This document shows, piece by piece, positions 8,422 through 18,402 of a stretch of 64,000 nt of DNA (position 1 is the first letter of the stretch; each line of letters begins with the position of its first letter). The notes beneath the pieces were generated by a model. The model did no database searches. It was given only the letters and a program-made list of their open reading frames with translations, and was not told the DNA's origin. This DNA is from Pseudophaeobacter leonis. Lineage in GTDB: Bacteria > Pseudomonadota > Alphaproteobacteria > Rhodobacterales > Rhodobacteraceae. The stretch lies in NCBI RefSeq assembly GCF_002087335.1, contig NZ_MWVJ01000033.1:1-64000 (forward strand), given 5' to 3'. The position numbers and the translations under genes were made by a program.

Positions 8422-10251
8422 CTAGCCCTCCGACTTTTCCTCCAGCTCCAACCATTCTTCTTCGGCTGAGGCCAGCTTTGCTGCCGCTCGACCAGGGCTT
8501 CGGTGGCCTTTTTGAACTTGACCGGTTCACGACTGAACAGCGCCGGATCCGCCATCAGCTGCTCCAGCTTGGCAATCTCCTGCTCCAGGCGCGTCATCTC
8601 AGCCGGCAGGGCTTCCAGACGGTGCTTTTCCTTAAAGCTGAGAGCATCCTTGGCCTGAGATTCGGGCTGTGATTCCGACTGAGCCTTGGCCTTTTGTGAC
8701 TTGTTTTTATTTTGTTTTTCGCCCTTACCGCTCCCCGGCAGCCCACCGCGCTGACTGATATAGTCGCTCCAGCCGCCGGCATAGGCCGTGACCTTGCCGT
8801 CGCCCTCCATGGCGATGGTGGTGGTGGCAACCCGGTCGAGAAAATCCCGGTCGTGACTGACCAAAAGCACGGTGCCGTCATAGCCGTCCAACAGCTCTTG
8901 CAACAGATCGAGCGTTTCCACATCCAGATCGTTGGTCGGCTCATCCAGCACCAAAAGGTTGCTTTGCCGCGCCATCAGACGTGCCAGCAGCAACCGCGCT
9001 TTCTCGCCACCAGACAGCGAGCGCACCGGGGCACGGGCCTGGCTTTCGTCAAACAGGAACTCCTTGAGGTAGCCAACCACATGTTTGGGCACCCCGCGCA
9101 CCATGACCTGATCCGCCTTGCCGGAAATCCCCAGCAAAGGATCCGAGGTCAGGTTTTCCCAAAGGCTTGCATTGGGATCCAGCTGATCACGGGTCTGGTC
9201 AAACAGCGCAATCTCAAGGTTGGTCCCCAGTTTGACCGTGCCCGCATCCGGCTCCTCCTGCCCCAGCAACAGCTTTAGCAGCGTGGTCTTGCCGGCGCCA
9301 TTCGGTCCGACAAAGGCCACCCGGTCACTGCGCTGAACTTTCAGGGAGAAATCGCTTACGATTACCTTGTCGCCATAAGATTTGGTCAGGCCCTCGGCTT
9401 CGATCACCTTGCGACCGGATTTTGGCCCCGACTCCAGCGCCAGCTCGGCCGCCCCTTGGCGATTGATCTGCGCCGAGCGCTGGTCCTTTAGCTCATGCAG
9501 GGCGCGCACCCGGCCCATGTTACGCTTGCGCCGCGCCGAGATACCCTCAACCGCCCAGCGGCTTTCGCTTTTGATCAGCCGGTTCAGCTTGTGGCGCTGC
9601 TGGTCTTCCTCTTCCCAAATTTTGTCCCGCCAGGCCTCAAAGCCCTCAAAACCGGTTTCCTGCCGCCGCACCTGGCCGCGATCGACCCACAGCGTGGCCC
9701 GGGTCAGCGCCCGCAGAAAGGCCCGGTCGTGCGAAATCAGCACAAAGGCGGCGCGGGTGGATTTCAGTTCTGCTTCCAGCCAGGTGATCGCCTCGATATC
9801 AAGGTGGTTTGTCGGCTCGTCCAGCAGCATCAGATCCGGTGCTTCAGCCATCAGTTTGGCCAAAGCAGCCCGGCGACGCTCCCCGCCAGAGGCGGTGGCC
9901 ACAGGGCGGTCGGGGTCAAACTTCAACCCTTCGCCGGCGCGCTCAACCTTATAGAGCTCACCCGGCTCCAGCCCACTGGCGGCAAAATCTCCCAGGGTGG
10001 CAAAACCCGTCATCTGCGGATCCTGCTCCATATAGCCGACCGAGCGGCCAGGCGGCACCACAAGACTGCCTTTGTCTGCTTCAACAAGTCCCGCCATCAC
10101 CCTTCATCAGGGTGGATTTTCCGGACCCATTGCGGCCAACCAGCGCAACCCGGTCTCCAGGTTGCACCACCAGATCAAGATCTGAAAAGATGGGATCGCC
10201 GCCAAATGTGAGGGAGATACCAGTCATTTGTAAAAGAGGAATACGTGCCAT
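8422..10251 (-). CDS. uup: ABC-F ATPase Uup-like (frame broken twice)
   Basis: ABC-F proteins carry two ATPase domains on one chain, no membrane part, and act on ribosomes or branched DNA. The C-terminal coiled coil (about residues 520-600) points to Uup. The first domain starts MARIPLLQMTGISLTFGG with Walker A GRNGSGKS; Walker B LLDEPTNHLDIEAITWLE follows, then the linker, Walker A GPNGAGKT, signature LSGGEKARLLLARL and VLDEPTNDLDVET. Two breaks are seen. One extra base in the CCC run at 10100-10102 cuts off the first 49 or so residues. One base missing near 8481 scrambles the last 20 residues; restoring it gives ...EEEWLELEEKSEG and a stop at 8422. The corrected length is 609 residues. Sequence errors are the likely cause. 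Confidence 0.9.
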
Positions 10252-10353
10252 ATGAGCCAGCTAAACCGCGCAGGCCGCAAGGTCAACGCTCTGCCGCGCG
10301 GGCAGTCCGGTTCGCGTCAAATGCACGCCAGTGCGCAGCGCCTAAAAATAGCC

Positions 10354-11220
10354 TTATGGCGCGGCTGCGACCTCGCGCAACAGGCGCTGACGGCTGGTGG
10401 GAACCTTTGTCACCTCTAGTCCGGTAAAGACGTGGCAGGTGTTGAGCTCAGGATCGATCACCAGATGGTCGCCAACCCAGCCGCCCATGGCAAGATAGCT
10501 GCGCAACAGAGGCGGCAGCTGCATCTGTGCGCGCTTCAAATCCGGTTTTTGCGAAGCTGGCCTGCCCTTTAGCAAATCCAGAAACCGCACGACCTGCGGC
10601 GCCTTCACTCCCGGCCTCCAGCCTTCAGGCGCAAGGTGGCGATGTTGCAGCAGCGCCAGTGCCTCACGGTAGGTCTCGGCATTGGTGCCGGCAAAAGACG
10701 CGCAGCCAAACAGCAGAGCAACCTCATTCTGGTCAACCAGCCGTGTCACAGCCCCCCAGGACAGACGCAAAATATCTGCGTCCTGCCGGAGCGGCGCGAC
10801 ACAAAAGCGCCCCAGCTCCATCATTTTGCCGGAAAACTGTCTGAGACAGGCAAGATCATAGAACTGCGCCGAATAGCTCAGCTCGACCGCGCCAGCCTCC
10901 TCAAGCAACATGACCCTGAAACAGCCCACGAGATCACCCGTCGAGATCTCTTCGATCAAAACATGTTTGCACAAAGAATCGAAGCGGTCCTGATCCAATG
11001 CTGCAGTCTGAAAGCAGTGGCTACGCAGATGACGGGCAGCAGACAGATCCTCGGCGGAGCAAGACAGACGCGCGCGGTAGTCGCCTTTTTCCAGCAGCAC
11101 GCCTTCTGGCCCCGGCACCCCAGCTGACCCCAGCACCCCAGTGGCCTGTGAGGCACTGCTGTTTGGAAAACTGCGCGACCGTTCAAAAGCAGCTGTCAGC
11201 CTGTCTTGCGTTTCTGACAC
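10354..11220 (-). CDS. olsB: OlsB-like L-ornithine N-acyltransferase
   Basis: Protein of 288 residues of the GNAT-type family once called putative hemolysin (COG3176). OlsB transfers a 3-hydroxyacyl group from acyl-ACP to ornithine, the first step of ornithine lipid synthesis. Visible: RARLSCSAEDLSAARHLRSHCF near the N-terminal third, CFRVMLLEE, a strand-helix with SYSAQFYDL, ELGRFCV (conserved Glu-Leu-Gly-Arg) near residue 140 and FGCASFAGT near 170. The start is a GTG at 11220 preceded by AAGGAGG at the right distance; the frame continues upstream without a ribosome site. No OlsA partner is adjacent. It lies upstream of uup on the same strand with a 100-base gap. Confidence 0.82.
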   Translation of the reverse strand: MSETQDRLTAAFERSRSFPNSSASQATGVLGSAGVPGPEGVLLEKGDYRARLSCSAEDLSAARHLRSHCFQTAALDQDRFDSLCKHVLIEEISTGDLVGCFRVMLLEEAGAVELSYSAQFYDLACLRQFSGKMMELGRFCVAPLRQDADILRLSWGAVTRLVDQNEVALLFGCASFAGTNAETYREALALLQHRHLAPEGWRPGVKAPQVVRFLDLLKGRPASQKPDLKRAQMQLPPLLRSYLAMGGWVGDHLVIDPELNTCHVFTGLEVTKVPTSRQRLLREVAAAP

Positions 11221-11333
11221 CTGCCCCCTCCTTACGCCTGGATCTCTGTAACAGCTATCCGCCTGCGCCCTGCCCCCGCGACATGGCAAAACAGCCCTGA
11301 AATCAAAACAGCGCTGAAATAGAGAGTGCCCGA

Positions 11334-11802
11334 TTATTCAATCAGGCTACCCGGATTGAAATTGCCCAGATTGCCCATCAACTGGCGCAGAAAAGTCTTG
11401 TTCTCAACGCTCGAACTGGAGACCCGGCGCTCAAGCGGGATAGCCCGCCCGGTCCTCAAGGCTGTAGCGTTCCACGCCGGAAACCACCTGGCGCGAGTCA
11501 AAATTGATCGCCACCAGAGACCGCGTCACTGGTTTTGCCGCCCCCGCCCCGCGTGTGCGCATCAGCGTCGACACGTAGTAGTAGCCGCCATCGTTCAGCA
11601 CACCAGAGGCGGTTGGCACGCCGATGCTCTCGGCCACCGAATCTTTGGTATGGACGCCAATCACGACCTCGGCCAGTTGTTCTTCGGTCGGAACATAGCC
11701 ATGTTTTTGATAGATCGCGCTACAGGCGGTCAAGCTTGCCGCCGCAAGCGCCAGGACAGCATATTTCACCACTGTTTTCAGCTGGTCTTTTTGTGCATTC
11801 AT
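11334..11802 (-). CDS. bamE: BamE outer-membrane assembly lipoprotein (frame broken once)
   Basis: BamE is a small lipoprotein of the BAM complex that folds beta-barrel proteins into the outer membrane. Residues 10-30 form a lipoprotein signal ending LTAC, with Cys as the lipidated residue. The SmpA/OmlA domain follows: QKHGYVPTEEQLAEV, SVGVPT-like SIGVPTASGVLNDGGYYYVST and LVAINFD...VVSGVERY. One extra base at 11451-11452 cuts the end in the raw frame; without it the chain continues RRVSSSSVENKTFLRQLMGNLGNFNPGSLIE to TAA 11334, 155 residues in all. The start is ATG 11802, preceded by TGGAGAG. It is divergent from the DUF177 gene, an arrangement common in this order. Confidence 0.9.
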
Positions 11803-11902
11803 GATGCTCTCCACAACTACTGTCTCGCCTCTGGCTTGAACACGCCTTTGAACTCGAATTACCTAATGCGGGCTTCCTGTTCAAGAAACGAAAGTTCCCA
11901 AC

Positions 11903-12445
11903 ATGACTGACAGCACCGCCCTGAGGGTGTCCGATCTGGCGCGGAACAGGCCGACTGCTTTTGATCTGCGGCCAGATGCCAAGACGCTTGAAACACTGGC
12001 AGATGAGCTGAATATCAAGGGATTACGCAAGCTGCGTTTCACCGGCAACATCCGCACCAAAGGCCGCCGTGACTGGCAGCTATCTGCCACACTTGGTGTC
12101 TCTGTGTTGCAAGATTGCGTGGTGACGCTTGAGCCGGTGACCACCCGAAACAAAGAAAAGGTCGAGCGTTTCTTTGTTTCGGACTTTTCGGAACCCGATG
12201 ATCCGGAGGTGGAAATGGATGCGGATGAGCGGGTTGAGCCACTTGGAGACACCATTGATCCCTTTGCGGTCATGGCAGAAGCCCTGGCCCTGTTGATCCC
12301 GCCCTACCCGCGCAAAGAGGGTGCCGCGTTGGGAGAGGCCGTTTACAGCCAACCCGGCGTTACCCCCCTGCAGGACGAGGACACCAAACCCTTTGCCGGG
12401 CTGGCGGCGCTAAAGAATCAGCTCAAACAGGATGGCGAGGCTTAA
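11903..12445 (+). CDS. yceD: DUF177 (YceD) protein
   Basis: Protein of 180 residues of the DUF177/YceD family, found beside rpmF in most bacteria and involved in 23S rRNA accumulation in E. coli and plants. It shows the family core: LRFTGNIRTKGRRDWQLSATLGVSVLQDCVVTLEPV (the conserved Cys-V-T-LEPV strand), an acidic segment DDPEVEMDADERVEPLGD, IDPFAVMAEALALLIPPYPRKEG and a C-terminal KPFAGLAALKNQLK. It heads the rpmF-plsX-fabH-ihfA block. The ribosome site is weak (GAAACGAAAG). Confidence 0.92.
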   Translation: MTDSTALRVSDLARNRPTAFDLRPDAKTLETLADELNIKGLRKLRFTGNIRTKGRRDWQLSATLGVSVLQDCVVTLEPVTTRNKEKVERFFVSDFSEPDDPEVEMDADERVEPLGDTIDPFAVMAEALALLIPPYPRKEGAALGEAVYSQPGVTPLQDEDTKPFAGLAALKNQLKQDGEA

Positions 12446-12666
12446 AAAACTCATAAACTGGGTTTTTTCGGGTGGCATCATCCGGCCAGCTAGCCTAAAA
12501 AACCGCTTGCGCAGACGAAGATTCTAAGTATTTTCGCGCGCTCATCGGAATTTTTGGTTGGACATCGGACAGGCTGCGGCCTAAACGCTCGCCTACTGAT
12601 CAAGACGACAAATGTAAAACGCGCCGCGGGCATAATCCCAAGGCCCCAAAATACGAAGGTTGAGAC

Positions 12667-12873
12667 ATGGCCGTCCAACAGAATAAAGTATCCAAGTCGC
12701 GCCGCAACAACCGCCGCGCGCACGATGCTCTGGTTGCTGCAAACCCGAACGAATGTTCAAGCTGCGGTGAACTGAAGCGTCCACACCACGTCTGCCCCTC
12801 GTGCGGCAACTATGACAGCAAAGACATTGTTGCCATGAATGACGACGTTGAAATCGACGAAGACGCGGCATAA
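12667..12873 (+). CDS. rpmF: 50S ribosomal protein L32
   Basis: Protein of 68 residues starting [22 protein letters not shown], the standard L32 opening. Two CxxC-type pairs ([18 protein letters not shown], residues 33-51) form the zinc knot. AAGGTTGAG precedes the ATG. The 220-base gap after DUF177 may hold its own promoter; plsX starts 39 bases downstream, so rpmF and plsX are probably co-transcribed, which links ribosome and phospholipid synthesis. Confidence 0.98.
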   Translation: MAVQQNKVSKSRRNNRRAHDALVAANPNECSSCGELKRPHHVCPSCGNYDSKDIVAMNDDVEIDEDAA

Positions 12874-12912
12874 AATCGCGACGATCACACATCTTGCGGG
12901 GCGGACTTTTGC

Positions 12913-14019
12913 ATGACGGGTAAACCCGATCAACCACTGGCAAAATCCGACCGCATTGTGATCTCGGTTGACGCCATGGGCGGAGACGCCGGCCCCACTG
13001 CTGTGGTGGCCGGTCTCGCCATGTCAGCCCAGAAAAATCCCGACATTGGCTTTCTGCTGCATGGCCCTGTTGAGCAGCTGAAACCCCTGGTGGCCAAGAA
13101 ACGTATCCTGGATGGACGGGTCGAAATTCGTGACGCCCAAAAGGTTGTCACCATGAACGACAAGCCAAGCCAGGTGATGCGCAACGGCAAGGGCACCTCG
13201 ATGTGGGCCACCGTCGATGCGGTCAAAACCGGCGAAGCGGCCGGCGCCGTCTCCTGTGGCAACACCGGCGCACTGATGGCGCTGTCGATGCTGCGCCTGC
13301 GCAAGATGCCTGGCGTTGATCGTCCGGCCATTGCAATTCTGTGGCCCTCAAGCAATCCGCAGGGTTTCAATGTGATGCTGGATGTCGGGGCTGACGTGCG
13401 TGCTGATGCCCGCGATCTGCTGCAATCTGCCTTGATGGGCACCTCCTATGTGCGCAATTCAATGGATATCGCGCTGCCGCGCGTCGGTCTGCTGAACGTG
13501 GGCACAGAAGAGCACAAAGGCCATGCGGAACTCAAAGAGGCCCATGCGCTGATTGCGGCACATGCAGAGCAGGCAAAATACGAATTTGTCGGCTTTGTCG
13601 AAGGCAGCGACATTCCCGGCAATGTGGTTGATCTCATTGTGACGGATGGTTTCACTGGCAATGTTGCGATCAAAACCGGCGAAGGCACTGCAGGACTACT
13701 GCGCGCGACCCTGCGCGAATCATTTGAATACTCGTTCCTGTCCCGCATGGCCGCGATACTTGCCTATACCTCGCTGGCGCGACTGGCAAAGCGGATCGAC
13801 CCACGCCGGGTCAATGGTGGCGTGTTTCTGGGGCTCAATGGCACGGTGGTGAAATCCCACGGTGGCGCCGACGCAACCGGGGTCTCTGCGGCGATAAAAC
13901 TGGCCTTCCACCTGGCCCAGCACGGCTTTGCAGAAAAGCTGGCGGCGCGGGTTGCATCCGTGGTCGAGCCTACCCAAGATAAAGCTGTTCCACAGGATGC
14001 TGAGCATCCCATCAAATAA
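12913..14019 (+). CDS. plsX: Phosphate acyltransferase PlsX
   Basis: Protein of 368 residues. PlsX makes acyl-phosphate from acyl-ACP, the substrate of PlsY in phospholipid synthesis. Signatures are ISVDAMGGDAGP near residue 17, SWWATVDA-like SMWATVDAVKTGEAAGAVSCGNTGALMALS near 95-125, DVGADVRADARDL near 155 and TDGFTGNVAIKTGEG near 240. It is a peripheral membrane protein without spans. fabH begins 19 bases after the stop. Confidence 0.97.
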   Translation: MTGKPDQPLAKSDRIVISVDAMGGDAGPTAVVAGLAMSAQKNPDIGFLLHGPVEQLKPLVAKKRILDGRVEIRDAQKVVTMNDKPSQVMRNGKGTSMWATVDAVKTGEAAGAVSCGNTGALMALSMLRLRKMPGVDRPAIAILWPSSNPQGFNVMLDVGADVRADARDLLQSALMGTSYVRNSMDIALPRVGLLNVGTEEHKGHAELKEAHALIAAHAEQAKYEFVGFVEGSDIPGNVVDLIVTDGFTGNVAIKTGEGTAGLLRATLRESFEYSFLSRMAAILAYTSLARLAKRIDPRRVNGGVFLGLNGTVVKSHGGADATGVSAAIKLAFHLAQHGFAEKLAARVASVVEPTQDKAVPQDAEHPIK

Positions 14020-14038
14020 GACCAAAGGCAGGCCCAGA

Positions 14039-15010
14039 ATGACGCGACGTGCGGTAGTAGTTGGCACAGGGCATTACCTCCCTGCGCGGGTGGTGGAGAA
14101 CGCGGAATTCGAAGCCTCCCTTGAGACCACTGACGACTGGATTCGCTCGCGTTCCGGCATTGAACGCCGCCATTTTGCCGCCGAGGGGGAAACCACTTCG
14201 GATATGGCCACCGCCGCCGCGCTGGCCGCGCTAGCGGATGCCGGTCTTGAGGTGGAGGACGTCGATGCCATCGTTCTGGCAACCTCTACTGCCGATCTCA
14301 CATTTCCTTCGGCGGCGACCATGGTGCAGGCCAAACTGGGCATGACCAGGGGATTCGCCTTTGATATCCAGGCTGTCTGTGCCGGGTTTGTCTATGCTCT
14401 GACCAATGCCAATGCCTTGATTCTATCGGGTCAGGCCAACCGGGTTCTGGTCATTGGCGCTGAGACCTTCAGCCGGATCATGGACTGGAGCGACCGCTCT
14501 ACCTGCGTGTTGTTTGGCGACGGGGCTGGCGCACTTGTTCTTGAAGCCCAGTCAGCAACCGGCTCCAAAGAGGATCGCGGCATCCTTTCCACGGATCTCA
14601 ACTCCGATGGGCGCTATAAGGATCTGCTTTATGTGGACGGTGGGGTTTCGACCCAAAACACCGGCCATTTGCGCATGCAGGGCAACCAGGTGTTCCGCCA
14701 TGCGGTGGAAAAGCTGGCAAAAACGGCGACCACTGCGCTGGAACGCGCCGAATTGACCACCGCAGATGTCGACTGGATCGTGCCGCATCAGGCCAATATC
14801 CGCATCATCCAGGGCACCGCAAAGAAGATGGGGATGTCGATGGAAAAGGTCGTCGTGACCGTGCAAGACCACGGCAATACCTCTGCGGCATCGATTCCCC
14901 TGGCCCTGTCAGTGGGCAAATCACGCGGCCAAATCAAAGCTGGCGATCTGATTGTCACCGAGGCAATTGGCGGTGGCCTGGCCTGGGGCGCAGTAGTGTT
15001 GCGCTGGTAG
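14039..15010 (+). CDS. fabH: Beta-ketoacyl-ACP synthase III
   Basis: Protein of 323 residues that condenses acetyl-CoA with malonyl-ACP to start fatty acid synthesis. The start is ATG 14039 (MTRRAVVVGTGHYLP). The catalytic triad is visible: Cys in FDIQAVCAGFVYAL near residue 112, His in VPHQANIRI near 250 and Asn in HGNTSAASIPLAL near 280. GDGAGALVL and the final TEAIGGGLAWGAVVLRW are also typical. It forms one unit with rpmF and plsX. Confidence 0.97.
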   Translation: MTRRAVVVGTGHYLPARVVENAEFEASLETTDDWIRSRSGIERRHFAAEGETTSDMATAAALAALADAGLEVEDVDAIVLATSTADLTFPSAATMVQAKLGMTRGFAFDIQAVCAGFVYALTNANALILSGQANRVLVIGAETFSRIMDWSDRSTCVLFGDGAGALVLEAQSATGSKEDRGILSTDLNSDGRYKDLLYVDGGVSTQNTGHLRMQGNQVFRHAVEKLAKTATTALERAELTTADVDWIVPHQANIRIIQGTAKKMGMSMEKVVVTVQDHGNTSAASIPLALSVGKSRGQIKAGDLIVTEAIGGGLAWGAVVLRW

Positions 15011-15103
15011 CTACCTGGCCGTGAAACAAGCCCCCCTGCAATTCATTGATATTGACAGGGAAATTCCCCTACCCCTATGCTTTGACAAACAATGGGGATT
15101 AGC

Positions 15104-15406
15104 ATGGGCGAAAAAACTCTAACACGCATGGATCTGAGCGAAGCTGTCTTCCGCGAGGTTGGCCTGTCTCGAAACGAAAGCGCACAACTGGTAGAGAGCA
15201 TGTTGCAACACATGTCCGATGCCCTTGTGCAGGGCGAGCAGGTTAAAATCTCGTCGTTTGGCACCTTTAGTGTGCGCGACAAATCTGCACGCGTTGGCCG
15301 CAATCCAAAGACCGGTGAGGAAGTCCCGATCCAGCCCCGCCGCGTGCTGACCTTCCGCCCCTCGCATCTGATGAAAGATCGGGTGGCAGACGGAAACCGC
15401 AAATAG
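15104..15406 (+). CDS. ihfA: Integration host factor subunit alpha
   Basis: Protein of 100 residues, HU/IHF fold. IHF-alpha rather than HU is indicated by [26 protein letters not shown] at the N-terminus, [30 protein letters not shown] in the beta arm and [16 protein letters not shown] at the end. It bends DNA with IHF-beta, encoded elsewhere. ATG 15104 is favoured over the in-frame ATG at 15092 because GGGG lies six bases before it and the family begins here. The spacer to fabH carries a -35-like TTGACA or TTGACAG context near 15050. Confidence 0.95.
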   Translation: MGEKTLTRMDLSEAVFREVGLSRNESAQLVESMLQHMSDALVQGEQVKISSFGTFSVRDKSARVGRNPKTGEEVPIQPRRVLTFRPSHLMKDRVADGNRK

Positions 15407-15485
15407 CGGCCCTGCTCAGCCCCGGCAACGGGGTTGAAAACCATAGAAATGCTTCTCCCGGAGCAAGATCAACGGAACCAACCAG

Positions 15486-17007
15486 ATGTCAAAATCAGCG
15501 GACGCCTTTCGCACCATCAGCGAAGTCGCGGACTGGCTCGGCGTGCAGGCGCATGTTCTGCGCTTTTGGGAAAGTAAGTTCTCTCAGATCAAACCCGTAA
15601 AACGGGCTGGTGGGCGGCGCTATTATCGCCCTGCCGATATGCTGTTGTTGGGCGGAATTCAAAAACTGCTGCATGAAGACGGCCTGTCGATCAAGGAAGT
15701 TCAGACGATCCTGCGCGACCTTGGTGTTGGACATGTTAGTCAGCTGTCGCACGATCTGGATGCGGACGGCCCCCCCGCGCATCGCAGCTCCACGCGGGCG
15801 GCAAGCAAAAAATCAGGCGGCGCCGAACCCAAACCCGCCTATGCATCCCCCGACGAGACCGCCTCGGAAGGCTCTGCGCCCCTGAATGAAAGCCTGCCTC
15901 TCGACCCTGCTGCTGCCGCTCTTTTATCAACGCCTGCAACAACAAAAGCAGATCCGTCGCAAGAGGCCGCAGCCCAGGAGACGCCAAGCGAGCCTGTGGC
16001 CTGGCAGGAGAGCCCCGCCACGCCCGGCGCTGGTGCTGGTGCCGTTGCTGCAGAGACGCAGCCCCCCGCCTCTACCGAAGAGACCACGCCCTCTGTGCCG
16101 GCCGCCAGCGCAGAAATACCTCAGGCAGATCTTTCTGTCGCAGAGCCGGATGATCAGGCCGGGGTGACGTCAGCTGGATCCGAACCTGATCTCATTGCCG
16201 CAAGCGATCCTGCAGAACACGCAGCCGCTGAACCTGTCGCAGACGACCCTATCTCAGCAGCCCCGGCACAGATGCATATGGAGCTTGACGCTCCTGTTGC
16301 TGCCGCACCAGAAGATTCAGTTGATGAACACGCAGCGGCTGCCTCAACGCCGTCTCAAGATGAGATGTCAGAAGGTGGCATGCCCGACATCATGCCCGAA
16401 CTGGACATGTCAGATGCTGACATCGCCCCCGTCGAAGAGGCCGCGCAGCCAAACGATGCGCAGAACACGCCGCCAGAAACTGCTTTCGCCGACTTAGCAG
16501 TCTCGCCGCCGGATGACCTGGAGACACAGCAGCTCACCACCAGCGACGATCCTCTGGCCAGCACAGAGCCTGATCAGAGCCCGATGGCCGAAGACCCCTC
16601 TGCGGTCTCACCCTTCCCCGCGAATCCGTCGCCTGAGGATCCAATGCCTAAGGATCCAATGCCTGAGGATCCATCGCCTGAGGATCCAATGCCTGAGGAC
16701 CCATTGCCTGAGGACCCATCGCCTGAGGACCCAATGCCTGAGGACCCATTGCCTGAGGCCGGGAGCTGAGCCGACAGTGGAGACCTCTGATCTGGCAGCA
16801 CAGCCGGATGCTGCCGCGCCCCCAGAGTCGCCAGAGGCAGAGACGCCAGAAATTGCCGAGATCAACGAGGCCGAAACTTCAGCGCAGCCCGACTGGTCGC
16901 AAAGCATCCTGTCGCTGCTCGATCAAACCACGGTTCTGCCCACGCATATTCAGGCAGACGTGGCCAATTGCGCCGCTGAATTGCGTGCACTGCTGACTGC
17001 GCGTTAA
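15486..17007 (+). CDS. MerR-family regulator with long acidic tail (frame broken once)
   Basis: Residues 8-80 form a MerR winged-helix domain: [25 protein letters not shown], then [37 protein letters not shown]. The next 300 residues are Ala/Pro/Glu/Asp-rich and probably disordered, including nine P-x-P-E-D pentapeptides (see 16626-16760). The raw frame stops after ...PLPEAGS; removing one base near 16760-16764 continues it through [11 protein letters not shown] to a conserved-looking end ([38 protein letters not shown]) at 17007, 506 residues in all. This regulator follows ihfA in many Rhodobacterales genomes; its target is unknown to me. No ligand domain or metal site is visible. Confidence 0.85.
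16626..16760 (+). repeat. Nine 15-bp tandem repeats inside the MerR gene
   Basis: Nine copies of a 15-base unit of the form CCT-GAG-GAT-CCA-ATG encode P-(S/M/L)-P-(E/K)-D pentapeptides. There is a higher-order 45-base pattern ([15 protein letters not shown]) repeated. The frame break of this gene lies just after the last copy. Confidence 0.9.
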
Positions 17008-17083
17008 AATATTCACCGCGATAGAAAAAAACTGGGATTACCCCCTTGCTCCCGCCCGGAAATACAGTAGAACCCGTCATCAA

Positions 17084-17160
17084 CGGGCTATGGCGCAGCC
17101 TGGTAGCGCGTCCGTCTGGGGGACGGAAGGTCGCAGGTTCGAGTCCTGCTAGCCCGACCA
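17084..17160 (+). tRNA. tRNA-Pro (anticodon GGG)
   Basis: A 77-base tRNA. The acceptor arms CGGGCTA/TAGCCCG pair perfectly; the D arm is GCGC...GCGC; the anticodon stem TCCGT/ACGGA holds the loop CTGGGGG with anticodon GGG (reads CCC); the T arm is GCAGG-TTCGAGT-CCTGC. The 3' end encodes ACCA. It lies 76 bases after the MerR gene. Confidence 0.97.
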
Positions 17161-17198
17161 AAAAACCGCCTGAGTGAAATTCACTCAGGCGGTTTTTT
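17161..17198 (+). terminator. Rho-independent terminator after tRNA-Pro
   Basis: A 12-bp stem (17166-17177 with 17181-17192, 3-nt loop) is flanked by A5 upstream and T6 downstream. It starts directly at the tRNA 3' end and could act in both directions. Confidence 0.92.
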
Positions 17199-17294
17199 GC
17201 ATTTTAGCCGTCCTTTTCACAGGTTTTGCCAAATCACCAAAGAGGTGGTATCGGTCGGAAATGCCAATAGCCCCGACGCAGAGGAAGATGGATC

Positions 17295-18374
17295 ATGACA
17301 GGCGTTCTACCTAGCCAAGCCATTGAAAAAATGTTGGAACGCGGTGAGATCACCCTGTCCTCTCCCCTGATCGATGGCCAGATACAGCCCGCCAGTCTTG
17401 ACCTGCGTCTGGGCAGCGTCGCCTATCGGGTGCGCGCCTCATTCCTGGCTGGCAAAGCCTGCAGCGTCGCAGATCGCATCAGCGAATTTGAGATGCACCG
17501 CATTGATCTGTCCGAGGGCGCCGTGCTGGAAAAGGGCTGCGTCTACCTTGTGCCCCTGATGGAGGGGCTGGCGCTGCCACAGGGTATCTCGGCGGTGGCG
17601 AATGCAAAGAGCTCAACCGGTCGCCTCGACCTGCTGACCCGCACCATTACAGATGGCGGCGTGGAGTTTGACCGGATCAAACCCGGCTATACCGGACCGC
17701 TTTATGCCGAGATTTGCCCGCGTTCTTTCTCTGTGCTGGTGCGCCCCGGCATGCGCCTGAACCAGATCCGTTTCCGCGCCGGCCAGGCGGTACTGAGCGA
17801 CACTGAACTCGCAGAGCTGCACGCCAAAAGCCCGTTGGTGGATGGCACGGCTGTCATTGAGGATGGGCTGGGGTTCTCTGTCGATTTGCGCCTGCCAGGG
17901 TCAGATCTGGTTGGCTATCGCGCCAAGCCGCACACTGGCGTCATCGATCTGGAACGGATCGGCGCCTATGATCCGCAGGATTACTGGGAGGAAGTGCGCA
18001 GCACCTCTGGCCGAATCATTCTCGACCCCGGTGCCTTTTACATTCTGGTCAGCCGCGAAGCCGTCCAAATCCCGCCCGCCTATGCCGCCGAAATGGCGCC
18101 CTATCTGGCCATGGTCGGAGAATTCCGGGTGCATTATGCAGGGTTTTTTGATCCCGGATTTGGCCATGATGCCGCCGGTGGCACCGGATCACGCGGCGTG
18201 CTGGAAGTCCGCTGTCACGAGGCGCCCTTTGTGCTGGAACATGGGCAGGTGGTGGGGCGTCTGGTCTATGAACGCATGGCAGAGCTGCCAGAACAGCTCT
18301 ATGGCGCCGGTATTGCCTCCAATTATCAGGGCCAGGGGCTGAAACTCTCAAAACACTTCAAGTCACCTGGCTAA
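17295..18374 (+). CDS. dcd: 2'-deoxycytidine 5'-triphosphate deaminase (two-domain form)
   Basis: Protein of 359 residues, about twice the usual dCTP deaminase. It converts dCTP to dUTP for thymidylate synthesis. The N-terminal half has IQPASLDLRLG, NAKSSTGRLDLLTR (nucleotide-binding motif) and GGVEFDRIKPGYTGPLYAEICPRSF...LNQIRFR with the catalytic Glu. The C-terminal half repeats the fold in diverged form (PPAYAAEMAPYLAMVGEFRVHYAGFFDPGFG and HEAPFVLEHGQVVGRLVYERM). Alphaproteobacteria often carry this duplicated form. It is a single gene behind the tRNA terminator. Confidence 0.9.
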   Translation: MTGVLPSQAIEKMLERGEITLSSPLIDGQIQPASLDLRLGSVAYRVRASFLAGKACSVADRISEFEMHRIDLSEGAVLEKGCVYLVPLMEGLALPQGISAVANAKSSTGRLDLLTRTITDGGVEFDRIKPGYTGPLYAEICPRSFSVLVRPGMRLNQIRFRAGQAVLSDTELAELHAKSPLVDGTAVIEDGLGFSVDLRLPGSDLVGYRAKPHTGVIDLERIGAYDPQDYWEEVRSTSGRIILDPGAFYILVSREAVQIPPAYAAEMAPYLAMVGEFRVHYAGFFDPGFGHDAAGGTGSRGVLEVRCHEAPFVLEHGQVVGRLVYERMAELPEQLYGAGIASNYQGQGLKLSKHFKSPG

Positions 18375-18402
18375 CAAGTCATCTGGCTAACAAACCTCGG
18401 GG

